Assembly: GCA_009379915.1 (NCBI GenBank)
Contig: WHSV01000021.1
Span: 1-45,575 of the forward strand
Source of the DNA: Actinomycetota bacterium
Lineage (GTDB): Bacteria; Actinomycetota; CADDZG01; WHSQ01
Length of the DNA stretch: 45,575 bases
Reading direction: 5' to 3'
Position 1 is the first letter of the stretch. Each line of letters opens with the position of its first letter. The position numbers and the translations under genes are program-made. Below are positions 34,869 to 42,584 of this stretch, piece after piece. The notes beneath the pieces were generated by a model that was not told the DNA's origin, did not search any database, and saw only the letters and a program-made list of their open reading frames with translations.

Positions 34869-36338
34869 GTGAACCCTCTTCTCGCCCAGTCCGTGACCCA
34901 GCCGAGCGTCGATTGGCACGCGCTCGCCCCCGAGCTCGTCATGGCGGGCACGGCCTGTCTCGTGCTGGTCGCGGATCTGTTCCTACCGCGGAACGCGAAG
35001 TGGATTGCGATGCCGCTGTCGGCGGCCGGGATCATCGGCACGCTCGCTGCGGTCGTGTCGCTGATCAATACCGAGACGACGACTCTGGCGGGAACTTTCG
35101 AGGTCGACGCCTTCTCGCTGCTGTTCAAGGGTTTGTTTTGCGTCCTCGGCTTGATCATCCTCGCAATCAGCTTCCATTACTTCCGGGCGGGTTCGTATTA
35201 CCAGGGCGAGTACTATTTCTTGCTGCTGTGCTCGCTCTTCGGAGGATTGGTTATTGCGAGCGCGCGCGATCTGATCTCGTTGTTCATCGCACTCGAGCTC
35301 ATCAGCATCCCCGGCATCGTCATGGTCGCCCTCAGGAAGGGGGACGCCAGAGCGAATGAGGGCGCGCTGAAGTTCTTCCTGTTCAGTGTGCTGTCCTCGG
35401 CCGTGATGCTCTACGGCATGTCGCTCGTCTACGGAGTGACCGGCTCGACGATTCTCTCCGAGATCCGCACGTCGATCGGGTCGGGCGACGAGCCCCTCGT
35501 CGTGCTGAGTGTGTTCTTCGTCGTGGTCGGGTTCGCCTTCAAGATCTCGGCGGTCCCGTTTCACTTCTGGGCCCCCGACACGTACGAGGGTGCACCGTCG
35601 CCGGTCGCAGCCTTTCTGTCGACCGCCTCCAAGATCGGGGGCTTCGTCGGGTTGCTCGTGCTCATGTTCAAGGCGTTCCCCGAGGTCGCCGACACATGGG
35701 CCCCCGTATTCGCCGTTCTCGCCGCTTTGACGATGACGGTCGGAAACCTGATCGCGCTGAGACAGCAGCACGTCATCCGACTTCTCGCTTACTCGGGGAT
35801 CGCGCAGTCGGGGTACATCCTCGTGTGCCTGGCGCTGATCAACCCCGGGAACCCGGACGCGAACGAGCAGGCTTTCGCTGCGGCCGTCATCTACCTGGCC
35901 ATCTACGGAATCATGGATCTCGGTGCCTTCGCTGCCGCGGTCGCGTTCGCCCGGCGAGGCGGCACCTACTTCATCAGCGACTACGCGGGTCTGTGGCAAC
36001 GGAGCCCGGTCCTAGCTCTTCTCTTCGGCGGTTTTCTCATCTCGCTTGCCGGCGCGCCGCCGATGGCCGGCCTCATCGCAAAGCTGTTTGTCTTCGCCGC
36101 GACCATCGAAGCTGAGGTTTACTGGCTGGCGATCGTCATGGGCGTCAACACCGTGATCGCCGCGTGGTACTACCTGGCGCTCATCAAGAAGATGTTCTTC
36201 GAGACCCCCGAGTTGGACGAACCAGTCGAGGTGCCGTACCTGCTGTCGGCCGCCATGGGCATAGCGGCCGCGTTGCTGGTGGCGCTGCTCGTGTACCCGC
36301 CGCTGCTGACGAACCTGGCGGACCGCTCGATCTTCTGA
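34869..36338 (+). CDS. nuoN2: Complex I-like subunit N (second operon)
   Basis: A 489-residue ND2-type pump and last gene of the operon, GTG 34869. Glu in LFIALELISIPGIVMV and Lys in VGFAFKISAVPFHFWAPD are present. The cytoplasmic motif normally DLKRLLAYS reads QQHVIRLLAYSGIAQSGY, so the usual Lys is Ile; NuoN1, NuoM1 and NuoM2 all keep DLKR. The functional effect is not known. Confidence 0.94.
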   Translation: MNPLLAQSVTQPSVDWHALAPELVMAGTACLVLVADLFLPRNAKWIAMPLSAAGIIGTLAAVVSLINTETTTLAGTFEVDAFSLLFKGLFCVLGLIILAISFHYFRAGSYYQGEYYFLLLCSLFGGLVIASARDLISLFIALELISIPGIVMVALRKGDARANEGALKFFLFSVLSSAVMLYGMSLVYGVTGSTILSEIRTSIGSGDEPLVVLSVFFVVVGFAFKISAVPFHFWAPDTYEGAPSPVAAFLSTASKIGGFVGLLVLMFKAFPEVADTWAPVFAVLAALTMTVGNLIALRQQHVIRLLAYSGIAQSGYILVCLALINPGNPDANEQAFAAAVIYLAIYGIMDLGAFAAAVAFARRGGTYFISDYAGLWQRSPVLALLFGGFLISLAGAPPMAGLIAKLFVFAATIEAEVYWLAIVMGVNTVIAAWYYLALIKKMFFETPELDEPVEVPYLLSAAMGIAAALLVALLVYPPLLTNLADRSIF

Positions 36339-36548
36339 GGGCCGGCCAAAAGGCAAAACCTGGCACCGACGTGCCGGAATCGCACGGATGCGGATTCTCG
36401 AGGCAGGATTTGCGTACAGATTCGCTATCTCAGTGCCGCCAGGCGGGACTAATAGCAAACCCACCCCCGAGAGATGAATAGAACGGTTCGCTCAGAGCGG
36501 GGAACAACCGACGGTCCCTGATGGTGGGGGCGGTGGGATGATAGCGGC
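36339..36548. other. Intergenic region with hairpins after nuoN2
   Basis: No gene seen in 210 bp. A GGCAC/GTGCC stem lies at 36362-36375. A larger nested hairpin lies at 36424-36456: GCTAT pairs with ATAGC, AGT with ACT, and CCGC with GCGG around a CAG loop. It could terminate the nuo operon or be processed; there is no T-run. A GTG-initiated acetyltransferase follows. Confidence 0.45.
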
Positions 36549-37067
36549 GTGCTTGTCGAGCGGACAGTTACCTTCCTGGAGATGACGTCGTCCGACCAGC
36601 TTGTCCCGGGTCGCCCTTCTCCAGCGTCGATAGAGATGGAAAGGGTCGGCCCAACCTCGGCGTCGTTACTGGCTTCGACCTACGCCAAGATCGGGACGCC
36701 GCACAACTGGACATCACTGACAGAGGCGCAATGGGAGGAGGGTCTGGCGCACCCGGAGGCGCAGGCGTGGGTTGCACGGGTGCGAGGAGAGGTCGCCGGG
36801 ATGGTGGCCATGAAAGCACAGGGAGGCGACGTCGAGATCGTGGTGGCGGGTTTGATCCCAGAGTTCGTGGGGAGCGGCTTCGGCGGTCACCTCGTGACGC
36901 TCGCTACTCGATTGGCATGGAAGGCCGAGCATCCCGACGGCGGGCTTACCAGACGCGTGTGGTTGCACACATCGTCGCTCGACCACCCCCACGCCCTGCC
37001 CAACTACCAACGACGCGGCTTCAGGGTGCTTGCAACGGAGACCGAACAGAAGGAGGTTCCCGAGTAG
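36549..37067 (+). CDS. GNAT family N-acetyltransferase
   Basis: A 172-residue protein with a GNAT fold. The acetyl-CoA pocket motif appears as LIPEFVGSGFGGHLVTLAT (about residues 102-120), and a typical C-terminal LPNYQRRGFRV follows. The GTG at 36549 is the best start I see, though the ribosome site is weak; ATG 36582 is an alternative. The substrate cannot be inferred. It is convergent with the nucleotidyltransferase gene across a strong hairpin. Confidence 0.8.
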   Translation: MLVERTVTFLEMTSSDQLVPGRPSPASIEMERVGPTSASLLASTYAKIGTPHNWTSLTEAQWEEGLAHPEAQAWVARVRGEVAGMVAMKAQGGDVEIVVAGLIPEFVGSGFGGHLVTLATRLAWKAEHPDGGLTRRVWLHTSSLDHPHALPNYQRRGFRVLATETEQKEVPE

Positions 37068-37097
37068 CGGCCGGCCAGCCGGAGTTGCTCGAGGGGC

Positions 37098-37133
37098 GAC
37101 CCGAAAACGACGTGATTCACGTGCTTTTGGGTC
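37098..37133. terminator. Bidirectional terminator between convergent genes
   Basis: GACCCGAAAA (37098-37107) pairs with CTTTTGGGTC (37124-37133), and inside it ACGTG pairs with CACGT around an ATT loop. The stem carries A-runs on one side and T-runs on the other, so each strand presents a U-tract. It sits between the convergent GNAT and nucleotidyltransferase stops. Confidence 0.65.
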
Positions 37134-38079
37134 AGACCTCGCCGACCACTTCGCCCTGGGACACGAACTGGCCCCGCGCCCACACCCCGTTGACGACCCG
37201 CGTCCCGGCGGGAACCTCTTCGTCGGGCCAGACGATCGCGTTCGAGACGTATGAGCTCTCGTGCAGGCGGGCTCCCGAGAGGACCATCGCGCCCGGACCG
37301 ATCGATTCCTCGTCGCTCGCGACGTCGAGGCCGAGATAGGCGCGCCCACCCTCGACCTCGACGAGCTCGCCGGGAGGCGGACGCGGGCCGACGGGGCCTA
37401 GGGCCTCCAGAAGATCGATTGACGCTTCGAGGTAGCGCGCCACCGTCCCGACATCGAGCGCGTATCCGTCGCTGAAGTAGGTGGCGACTTCGCCGCCGTC
37501 CGCGAGAGGGCGAAGCAACGATTCGGCGAGCCCCAACGGACGGGTGTCCGGCAGCAACTCGAGGGACGGTGCCTCGAAGGCCGCCATCCCCAGGTACCTT
37601 GCCCCCGACGCGTCCGGATCCGATCGCCGATCTACGAATCCCGTCACTCTGCCGGAGTCGAGCGACAGGTCCGCCCCGGTGTCCACGAGGCTCACCGCGA
37701 CGGTCGCGGCGGCACCGCCTCGGCGGTGCTCGGCCAGCAAGCGCGCGGCGGACACATCGGTCAAGACGTCGCCGTTGCAGATGAGCGCGCTGCCCGAGAT
37801 TCGTTCTCGCAGGGCCGCAAGGGTTCCGCCCGTGCCCCACGGAGCGGCCCCCTCATCGAGCGTCTCGAACTCGCCATAGGGCGCCAGCGCGCCGAATACG
37901 ACGTCGCTCGAATAACTGGCGTTGACGACGACGTCACTCGTTGCATCCAACAGATTGCAGAGCCCCCAGGCCCCCAGAGGGATGTCGAGCAGAGGGAGCG
38001 CGGGTTTGGGGATCGACTCGGTCAGAGGGCGCAGCCGCTCGCCCAGGCCGGCAGCGAGCAGAACCCCGGTCGCGGACAC
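37132..38079 (-). CDS. Sugar-1-phosphate nucleotidyltransferase
   Basis: A 315-residue NDP-sugar pyrophosphorylase-type protein. The signature GVLLAAGLGERLRPLTESIP with PKPALPLLDIPL starts about residue 5, and CNGDVL supplies the metal-binding Asp. The C-terminus (about 240-315) has a hexapeptide-like region with GPGAMVLSGARLHESSYVSNAIVWPD. I chose GTG 38079; the open frame runs up to 38160 but the extra residues do not fit the family. It probably activates mannose-1-P or glucose-1-P for cell-surface sugars; the substrate is unknown. Confidence 0.86.
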   Translation of the reverse strand: MSATGVLLAAGLGERLRPLTESIPKPALPLLDIPLGAWGLCNLLDATSDVVVNASYSSDVVFGALAPYGEFETLDEGAAPWGTGGTLAALRERISGSALICNGDVLTDVSAARLLAEHRRGGAAATVAVSLVDTGADLSLDSGRVTGFVDRRSDPDASGARYLGMAAFEAPSLELLPDTRPLGLAESLLRPLADGGEVATYFSDGYALDVGTVARYLEASIDLLEALGPVGPRPPPGELVEVEGGRAYLGLDVASDEESIGPGAMVLSGARLHESSYVSNAIVWPDEEVPAGTRVVNGVWARGQFVSQGEVVGEV

Positions 38080-38159
38080 GGGCGCGACGCTAGCGCATCC
38101 CACTTCAGGGCGACCGTCCGCCAAGGGAATCTCTCGCGAGTTACCGCTCCGGGCACCCA

Positions 38160-38312
38160 CCTCCGCCCGGCGGTGCGTCAGAAGAAAGGGAAGGGTTTTC
38201 GCATCGCAGGGAGAAACTTGGGGAAGGATGCGCCGTAGGGTGGATCAAAGGCCGCCAGGGCAGCCCCGGGCGATGTCCAACGCAAACAGCTACAAATGGG
38301 GTTAATGGGGCA
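38160..38312 (+). promoter_or_regulatory. Structured leader of the M23 peptidase gene, candidate c-di-AMP riboswitch
   Basis: The leader contains, in order, GGGAGAAACTTGGGGAAGG (38200-38218), AGGGTGGATCAAA (38237-38249) and CCAACGCAAACAGCTAC (38277-38293). This recalls the order of conserved blocks in the ydaO/yuaA c-di-AMP riboswitch (GGGGAACC, GGGGTGAATC, CCGAACCCGACAGCTAACC), which actinobacteria commonly place before cell-wall hydrolase genes. The matches are degenerate, so this is a weak candidate based on order and context. Confidence 0.28.
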
Positions 38313-39605
38313 GTGAAGGCAAGCGCACGAATAGCTGTCGGCATCGTCATCGCCCTCGTGATGTTCGGCTCGGTACTCCTACCGCGACCGGCATCGCGGA
38401 TCGTCGCGCGGGACGCGCAGGCCGGCCAGATCGAGCTCGGGCAGATCGAGCTTGAGCTCGGCCAAATCGAGCTCCCCCTTCCCACTCCGACGATTCCACC
38501 GATTCTGCCGAAGTCACCCAAGCCCGACCCCTCGCCCGACCCCGATCCAGACCCGGATCCAGGCGGTGGTGATGGCAGTGGCGATAGTGGCGGAACCGAT
38601 CCAGGCGGCGGCGGAGCCGGCGGCGGACCCACGCCTCCGGCGACCAAGCCCGCAAAACCGGGCGAGGGAGACGGAGCCGGACAAGAAGGATCCAACACTC
38701 CCGTTCCGCCCCCGACCGAGGGCACCTACGTCCCGGCCGACGGGTCCTACACCACCGACAATCTCGTTCGCGTGGCGAACGAGCTTCGAGCGCTCGGCGT
38801 GCCTCTCGAAAGAATCGTCCGAGAGGTCTACGCGCCTTTCATAATCGGGGGCAAGGCCGCGTGGACCGACACGTGGGGTGCGCCCCGCTACGGCCCCGGC
38901 CCCATCGTTAGAACACACGAGGGCCAGGACGTCTTCTGCAGCTACGGTGACCCGGTACTTGCAACCGAGACGGGCACGGTCAGCTACGGGAATGGCGGGC
39001 TCGGCGGGAAGGTCGCTCGACTCTTCCGTTCGGACGGCAGCTACTGGTATTTCGCCCACCTGAGTGACTTCAACAACAAGGAGTTCCCCTCGGGCAGCAC
39101 CGTGCAGGCCGGCGACGTCATCGGCTACTGCGGAAACACGGGAAACGCAATCATCACGCCGAGCCATGTGCACTTCGGTTTCTACGACACGAATGGCAAC
39201 GCACGTAACCCACACCGGACCCTCATCGGGTGGCTGAATCAGGCCGAGCGACGAGCCGGAAGCTCCATCACCAAGGTGCAGGACGAGCGCGTCAGGGAGA
39301 TCGAAAGCCTGACTCTCGCCCGACGCTTCGGAGACTCGTTCATGCCCGATCTCTCGACTCTCGAGGATGGTTCGGGGGCGTTGCTCGGGTCGACCGGATC
39401 GCCGTCGACCGGTGCGTTCGGTGTCGCACAAAGTGCTCTCATGGCGGCTCTGTCGAGCAACCTCTACGAGAGAGGCTTCGATCCGTACGCGGCGGACCTC
39501 GCCTCGAGCGATGAGGAGTTCGACGATCCCGCGGATGCGAGCGACCAGCTCGACGCCATCCTCGAGGAAGCCGGCAGGGGTAAGGACACCCAAGCGAAAA
39601 AATAG
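38313..39605 (+). CDS. Secreted M23 (LytM) family metallopeptidase
   Basis: A 430-residue exported cell-wall hydrolase. N-terminal basic-hydrophobic signal/anchor (about 5-25), then three GQIEL repeats (38-54), then a long Pro/Asp/Gly linker (55-135) for crossing the wall. The catalytic domain has zinc ligands H202 and D206 in HEGQD, H249 in FAHLSDF, and H285/H287 in SHVHFGF, the LytM arrangement. GTG 38313 is preceded by GGGG. A Ser/Asp-rich C-terminus follows. It probably cleaves peptidoglycan peptides. An intrinsic terminator follows 34 bp after the stop. Confidence 0.9.
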   Translation: MKASARIAVGIVIALVMFGSVLLPRPASRIVARDAQAGQIELGQIELELGQIELPLPTPTIPPILPKSPKPDPSPDPDPDPDPGGGDGSGDSGGTDPGGGGAGGGPTPPATKPAKPGEGDGAGQEGSNTPVPPPTEGTYVPADGSYTTDNLVRVANELRALGVPLERIVREVYAPFIIGGKAAWTDTWGAPRYGPGPIVRTHEGQDVFCSYGDPVLATETGTVSYGNGGLGGKVARLFRSDGSYWYFAHLSDFNNKEFPSGSTVQAGDVIGYCGNTGNAIITPSHVHFGFYDTNGNARNPHRTLIGWLNQAERRAGSSITKVQDERVREIESLTLARRFGDSFMPDLSTLEDGSGALLGSTGSPSTGAFGVAQSALMAALSSNLYERGFDPYAADLASSDEEFDDPADASDQLDAILEEAGRGKDTQAKK

Positions 39606-39639
39606 GGAACTCCCTACCGATCAGTCCGTTATTCTCACT

Positions 39640-39669
39640 GGGCGCAGCGCGATGACGCTGCGCCCTTTT
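39640..39669 (+). terminator. Rho-independent terminator
   Basis: GGGCGCAGCG (39640-39649) and CGCTGCGCCC (39656-39665) form a perfect 10-bp stem with a 6-nt loop, followed by TTTT. It ends the M23 gene and lies 4 bp before the tRNA, so the tRNA needs its own promoter or read-through. Confidence 0.9.
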
Positions 39670-39673
39670 CATC

Positions 39674-39755
39674 GGCGGGATGCCCGAGTGGCCAAAGGGA
39701 GCGGCCTGTAAAGTCGTCGGCTCAGCCTACGGAGGTTCGAATCCTCCTCCCGCCA
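39674..39755 (+). tRNA. tRNA-Tyr (anticodon GTA)
   Basis: An 82-nt class II tRNA. Acceptor GGCGGGA (39674-39680) pairs with TCCCGCC (39748-39754); the anticodon stem GCGGC/GTCGT (two G-U pairs) holds CTGTAAA with GTA at 39708-39710; the long variable arm is at about 39718-39730; the T-arm is GGAGG TTCGAAT CCTCC. CCA is not encoded. The long arm resembles tRNA-Ser or Leu, but the anticodon is Tyr, which is also long-armed in bacteria. Confidence 0.95.
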
Positions 39756-39791
39756 CAACAGCGAGACCCGGAGGAGTCCCAGGTCTTTCTC

Positions 39792-39819
39792 TCCTCACGT
39801 CCCACCGGTGACGTGGGGG
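39792..39819. terminator. Hairpin between tRNA-Tyr and the convergent sirtuin
   Basis: CACGTC (39796-39801) and GACGTG (39810-39815) form a 6-bp stem that extends with wobbles to about 39792-39819. It lies between the tRNA end and the minus-strand sirtuin stop. No T-run, so only a possible terminator. Confidence 0.35.
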
Positions 39820-39854
39820 AAGCTCGCTCCCGGACGCGGACAGAGGACCGCCGC

Positions 39855-40616
39855 CTAGACAAGGCGAACGAGCTCCGGCAGCACCTCCGACAGGGGAGCG
39901 TTGATGACGGCCGCGGCCTGCCGGTCGAAGGGAGTGGGCTCCGCGTTGATGATTACCAGACGGCCCCCGTTCTCCAGGGTTCGATTCGGTAGGTAAGCGA
40001 CGGGATACACCCCGAGCGTCGTACCGAGCGCGAGGAACAGGTCGCTTCGCCTCGCTTCGTCGGAGGCTCGTTCGAGGTCGAACGGATCGAGGCTCTGACC
40101 GAACGAGATGGTCGCGGACTTGAGGATTCCGCCGCACGTGCGACAACATGGATCGACTTCTCCGGCGCGTACTCGGTCCAGCGCCAGCTTCATGGGGGCC
40201 CGATCGTCGCACTCCATGCAAATGACTTCCCTGATGGTGCCGTGGATCTCGATGAGGATGTCCTCGGAGGTGCCGGCGAGCTGATGAAGCCCGTCGATGT
40301 TCTGCGTTACGAGGGTGTGAAGGCAACCTTTCCGCTCGAGATCCGTCAGCGCCCGATGTGCGCGATTCGGTTCGGCTTGCCACGCGGGATGGTTGAGACG
40401 ACCCTGCCAGGCGTGCGCTCGCACCTCGGAATCGTGCATGTAATGGCGGATATGCGACAGACGTTCGGCCTTCGGATCCTTCGTCCACAGGCCGTCTGGG
40501 CCCCGAAAGTCGGGGATCCCGGAGTCGGTCGAGATGCCCGCTCCGGTCAGAGCGGTCACGCGTCGTGCCCGCCTGAGCCAGAGGGCCACGTCGGCCAATT
40601 CGACGGTTGTCTTCAT
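39855..40616 (-). CDS. SIR2 family NAD-dependent protein deacylase
   Basis: A 253-residue sirtuin. The NAD-binding motifs are TGAGISTDSGIPDFRG (24-39) and TQNIDGLH (104-111), the catalytic His125 is in IEIHGTI, and the zinc site is C133, C136, C158, C161. I chose ATG 40616 because AAGG precedes it; frame extensions to 40628 and 40697 are possible. It removes acyl groups from lysines using NAD. It is divergent from the ATP-grasp gene, with 90 bp between them; a functional link is not shown. Confidence 0.92.
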   Translation of the reverse strand: MKTTVELADVALWLRRARRVTALTGAGISTDSGIPDFRGPDGLWTKDPKAERLSHIRHYMHDSEVRAHAWQGRLNHPAWQAEPNRAHRALTDLERKGCLHTLVTQNIDGLHQLAGTSEDILIEIHGTIREVICMECDDRAPMKLALDRVRAGEVDPCCRTCGGILKSATISFGQSLDPFDLERASDEARRSDLFLALGTTLGVYPVAYLPNRTLENGGRLVIINAEPTPFDRQAAAVINAPLSEVLPELVRLV

Positions 40617-40706
40617 GCGTGCCTTCATGTGCCTGTCGCCATGCCCCCTCTCTACCTTAAAAACGGCTCCTATGACGTGATCCGTGAGAAGGGGCAAGAT
40701 GAGAGC

Positions 40707-42191
40707 ATGCCACCGACCGTGCGGAGTGCCGAATTCGATCAGAGACAGCGCGCGTTCGTAGAGCGAATGCGGGGGCGAGGGCTGGAGGCCCTCGAGAGCG
40801 GAACCATCGTCGTGATCCCGTCGATCAGCTTCGACGAATCGGAGTTACGAAAGATCGTAGGGATCACCTACTACGAGGAACGCATGCTTTTTGCCCTCCT
40901 CTGGTTGCGCAATCCGGATCTGCGCATCGTCTTCGTGACCTCGAAACCCGTCGATGAAACGATCGTGAACTACTACCTCTCCTGGCTCGACGATTCTGGA
41001 TCGGCTCGAGAGCGACTGCAACTGATACACCTTGATGACCCGCGACCGTGTGCGCTGTCGGTGAAACTCTTGGAACACGACAGCATGCTGGAGACGCTCA
41101 AGGACACCGTCGAGGACCGCGACGATGCTTACATTCTGACGTTCAACGTCAGTCCCTGGGAGCGCGCGATCGCGGAGCGCCTCCAGATGCCGCTCTACGG
41201 CCCTTCGCCCGAAGCGGTCGCGCTCGGATCGAAGAGCGGATCGAGACGCGTCGCGCGAGAGGCGGGAGTCCCGGTGCTGCCGGGGCGGGAGGATCTGTTC
41301 TCCGTGACCGAGCTCGAGGAGGCAATCAATCAGCTGCGTGCCGAGACGCCCGGGCTCGAGACCGTCGTGTTGAAACTGAACAATGGCTTTTCGGGGCAGG
41401 GGAACGCGGTGATCGAGCTGTGGGAGCTCCGCTCTCCGCTGGCGGACTCGACCACGGTGTTCTGCGCCTCCGATGAAACCTGGCCGACGTACTCGAGCAA
41501 GATCGCTGCCGAGGGAGCCATCGTCGAGCAACTCGCTCGGCACACCCAACTCATCTCACCGAGCGTGCAGCTTCGCGTAGTTCCCGGAGGTGATGTCGAG
41601 GTCGTTTCAACACACGATCAGATTCTTGGAGGTCCAGACGACCAGGTTTATCTTGGATGCCGCTTCCCGGCGCTGCCCGAGTATCGCAAGGCGATCATGG
41701 AGCATGGGCGGTCTGTGGCCAAGGTGCTGGCGTCGGTTGGCGTCATCGGGTCGTTCGGGATCGACTTCGTGGGTCTCCCGACTGACGATGGCTACGTTCT
41801 CAACCTCGGCGAGATCAATCTTCGAATGGGGGGCACCACGCATCCCTTTCTCATGGCGCGCATGGTCACGGGGGGCCGACTCGACGATGTCACCGGAGAG
41901 CTGATAGCGGGGGGGCGGCCGAAGTACTACGTGGCGTCCGACAATCTAAAGTCAGAGAGCTACCGCTCACTCTCTCCGGAGCGCGCGATCAAGACTCTCG
42001 AGCGAAACGGGCTCGCCTTCAACCGCCGGCGGGGCACCGGATCCACCTTGCACCTTCTCGGAGCACTCCAACCCTTCGGGAAACTCGGTACCGTTTGCAT
42101 CGCAAACTCACCAGAGGACGCGGCCGCTCTTTACGAAGATGTGACGGCCACGCTGGACGAGGAGGCGGGTCAGCCTTTCGGACGGAACTGA
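40707..42191 (+). CDS. ATP-grasp ligase, PGM1-type (pheganomycin peptide ligase-like)
   Basis: A 494-residue protein with an N-terminal pre-ATP-grasp domain and an ATP-grasp core. The nucleotide-binding strand shows VVLKLNNGFSGQGNAVIEL (about 219-237), and the metal-binding region is LNLGEINLRMGGTTHPFLM (about 366-384). The family I recognise contains PGM1, a ligase that joins amino-acid-like acids to peptides in pheganomycin biosynthesis. No precursor peptide or other biosynthetic gene is nearby, so its substrate is unknown. ATG 40707 is a clear start of the family region. Confidence 0.82.
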   Translation: MPPTVRSAEFDQRQRAFVERMRGRGLEALESGTIVVIPSISFDESELRKIVGITYYEERMLFALLWLRNPDLRIVFVTSKPVDETIVNYYLSWLDDSGSARERLQLIHLDDPRPCALSVKLLEHDSMLETLKDTVEDRDDAYILTFNVSPWERAIAERLQMPLYGPSPEAVALGSKSGSRRVAREAGVPVLPGREDLFSVTELEEAINQLRAETPGLETVVLKLNNGFSGQGNAVIELWELRSPLADSTTVFCASDETWPTYSSKIAAEGAIVEQLARHTQLISPSVQLRVVPGGDVEVVSTHDQILGGPDDQVYLGCRFPALPEYRKAIMEHGRSVAKVLASVGVIGSFGIDFVGLPTDDGYVLNLGEINLRMGGTTHPFLMARMVTGGRLDDVTGELIAGGRPKYYVASDNLKSESYRSLSPERAIKTLERNGLAFNRRRGTGSTLHLLGALQPFGKLGTVCIANSPEDAAALYEDVTATLDEEAGQPFGRN

Positions 42192-42451
42192 TGTTCGATT
42201 CGTGCGATCTCATGCTCCACGAACTTCTGGTCGATCGCCTGCTGGGTTCCCTGCGTCAGACCCCGGCCGTTCGTCCAATTTCGGCCATCGCATGAGTTCG
42301 CACCCCACTTGAGGGCGGACACGTCGAGGATGAGCACGCCCGTGATGAGCAAGGCGAACCCGGCCCACCCCCCGGCGTCCGTGATCGCCCAGATGAACAA
42401 CAGGCCCAACGTCAATACGGCGAAGAAGCGGGATCGGGAGAGCTCGGTCAC
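42170..42451 (-). CDS. Small two-TM membrane protein, unknown
   Basis: A 93-residue protein with two hydrophobic segments (FFAVLTLGLLFIWAITDAGG and AGFALLITGVLILDVSAL) and a hydrophilic C-terminus. GTG 42451 is preceded by a strong GGAGGT at 8-bp spacing, which supports it as a real gene. Its 3' end overlaps the ATP-grasp stop by 22 bp on the opposite strand. I do not recognise the family. Confidence 0.6.
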   Translation of the reverse strand: MTELSRSRFFAVLTLGLLFIWAITDAGGWAGFALLITGVLILDVSALKWGANSCDGRNWTNGRGLTQGTQQAIDQKFVEHEIARIEHQFRPKG

Positions 42452-42584
42452 ACCTACCTCCAGACGCGGCCACGTCGTGTGTCAAGTCTGCTCCCACCCC
42501 CGCATTTCGGCAACCCCGGGCCCCTTCGGATCGATCCGTGGTTCGACTCCCGTGGCCTGAGGCGGTTTTGGTTCTGACCGCGTT

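Noticed and set aside
39674-39755. tRNA-Ser assignment
   Set aside because: The long variable arm suggests Ser or Leu, but the anticodon loop CTGTAAA gives GTA, which is Tyr; bacterial tRNA-Tyr is also class II.
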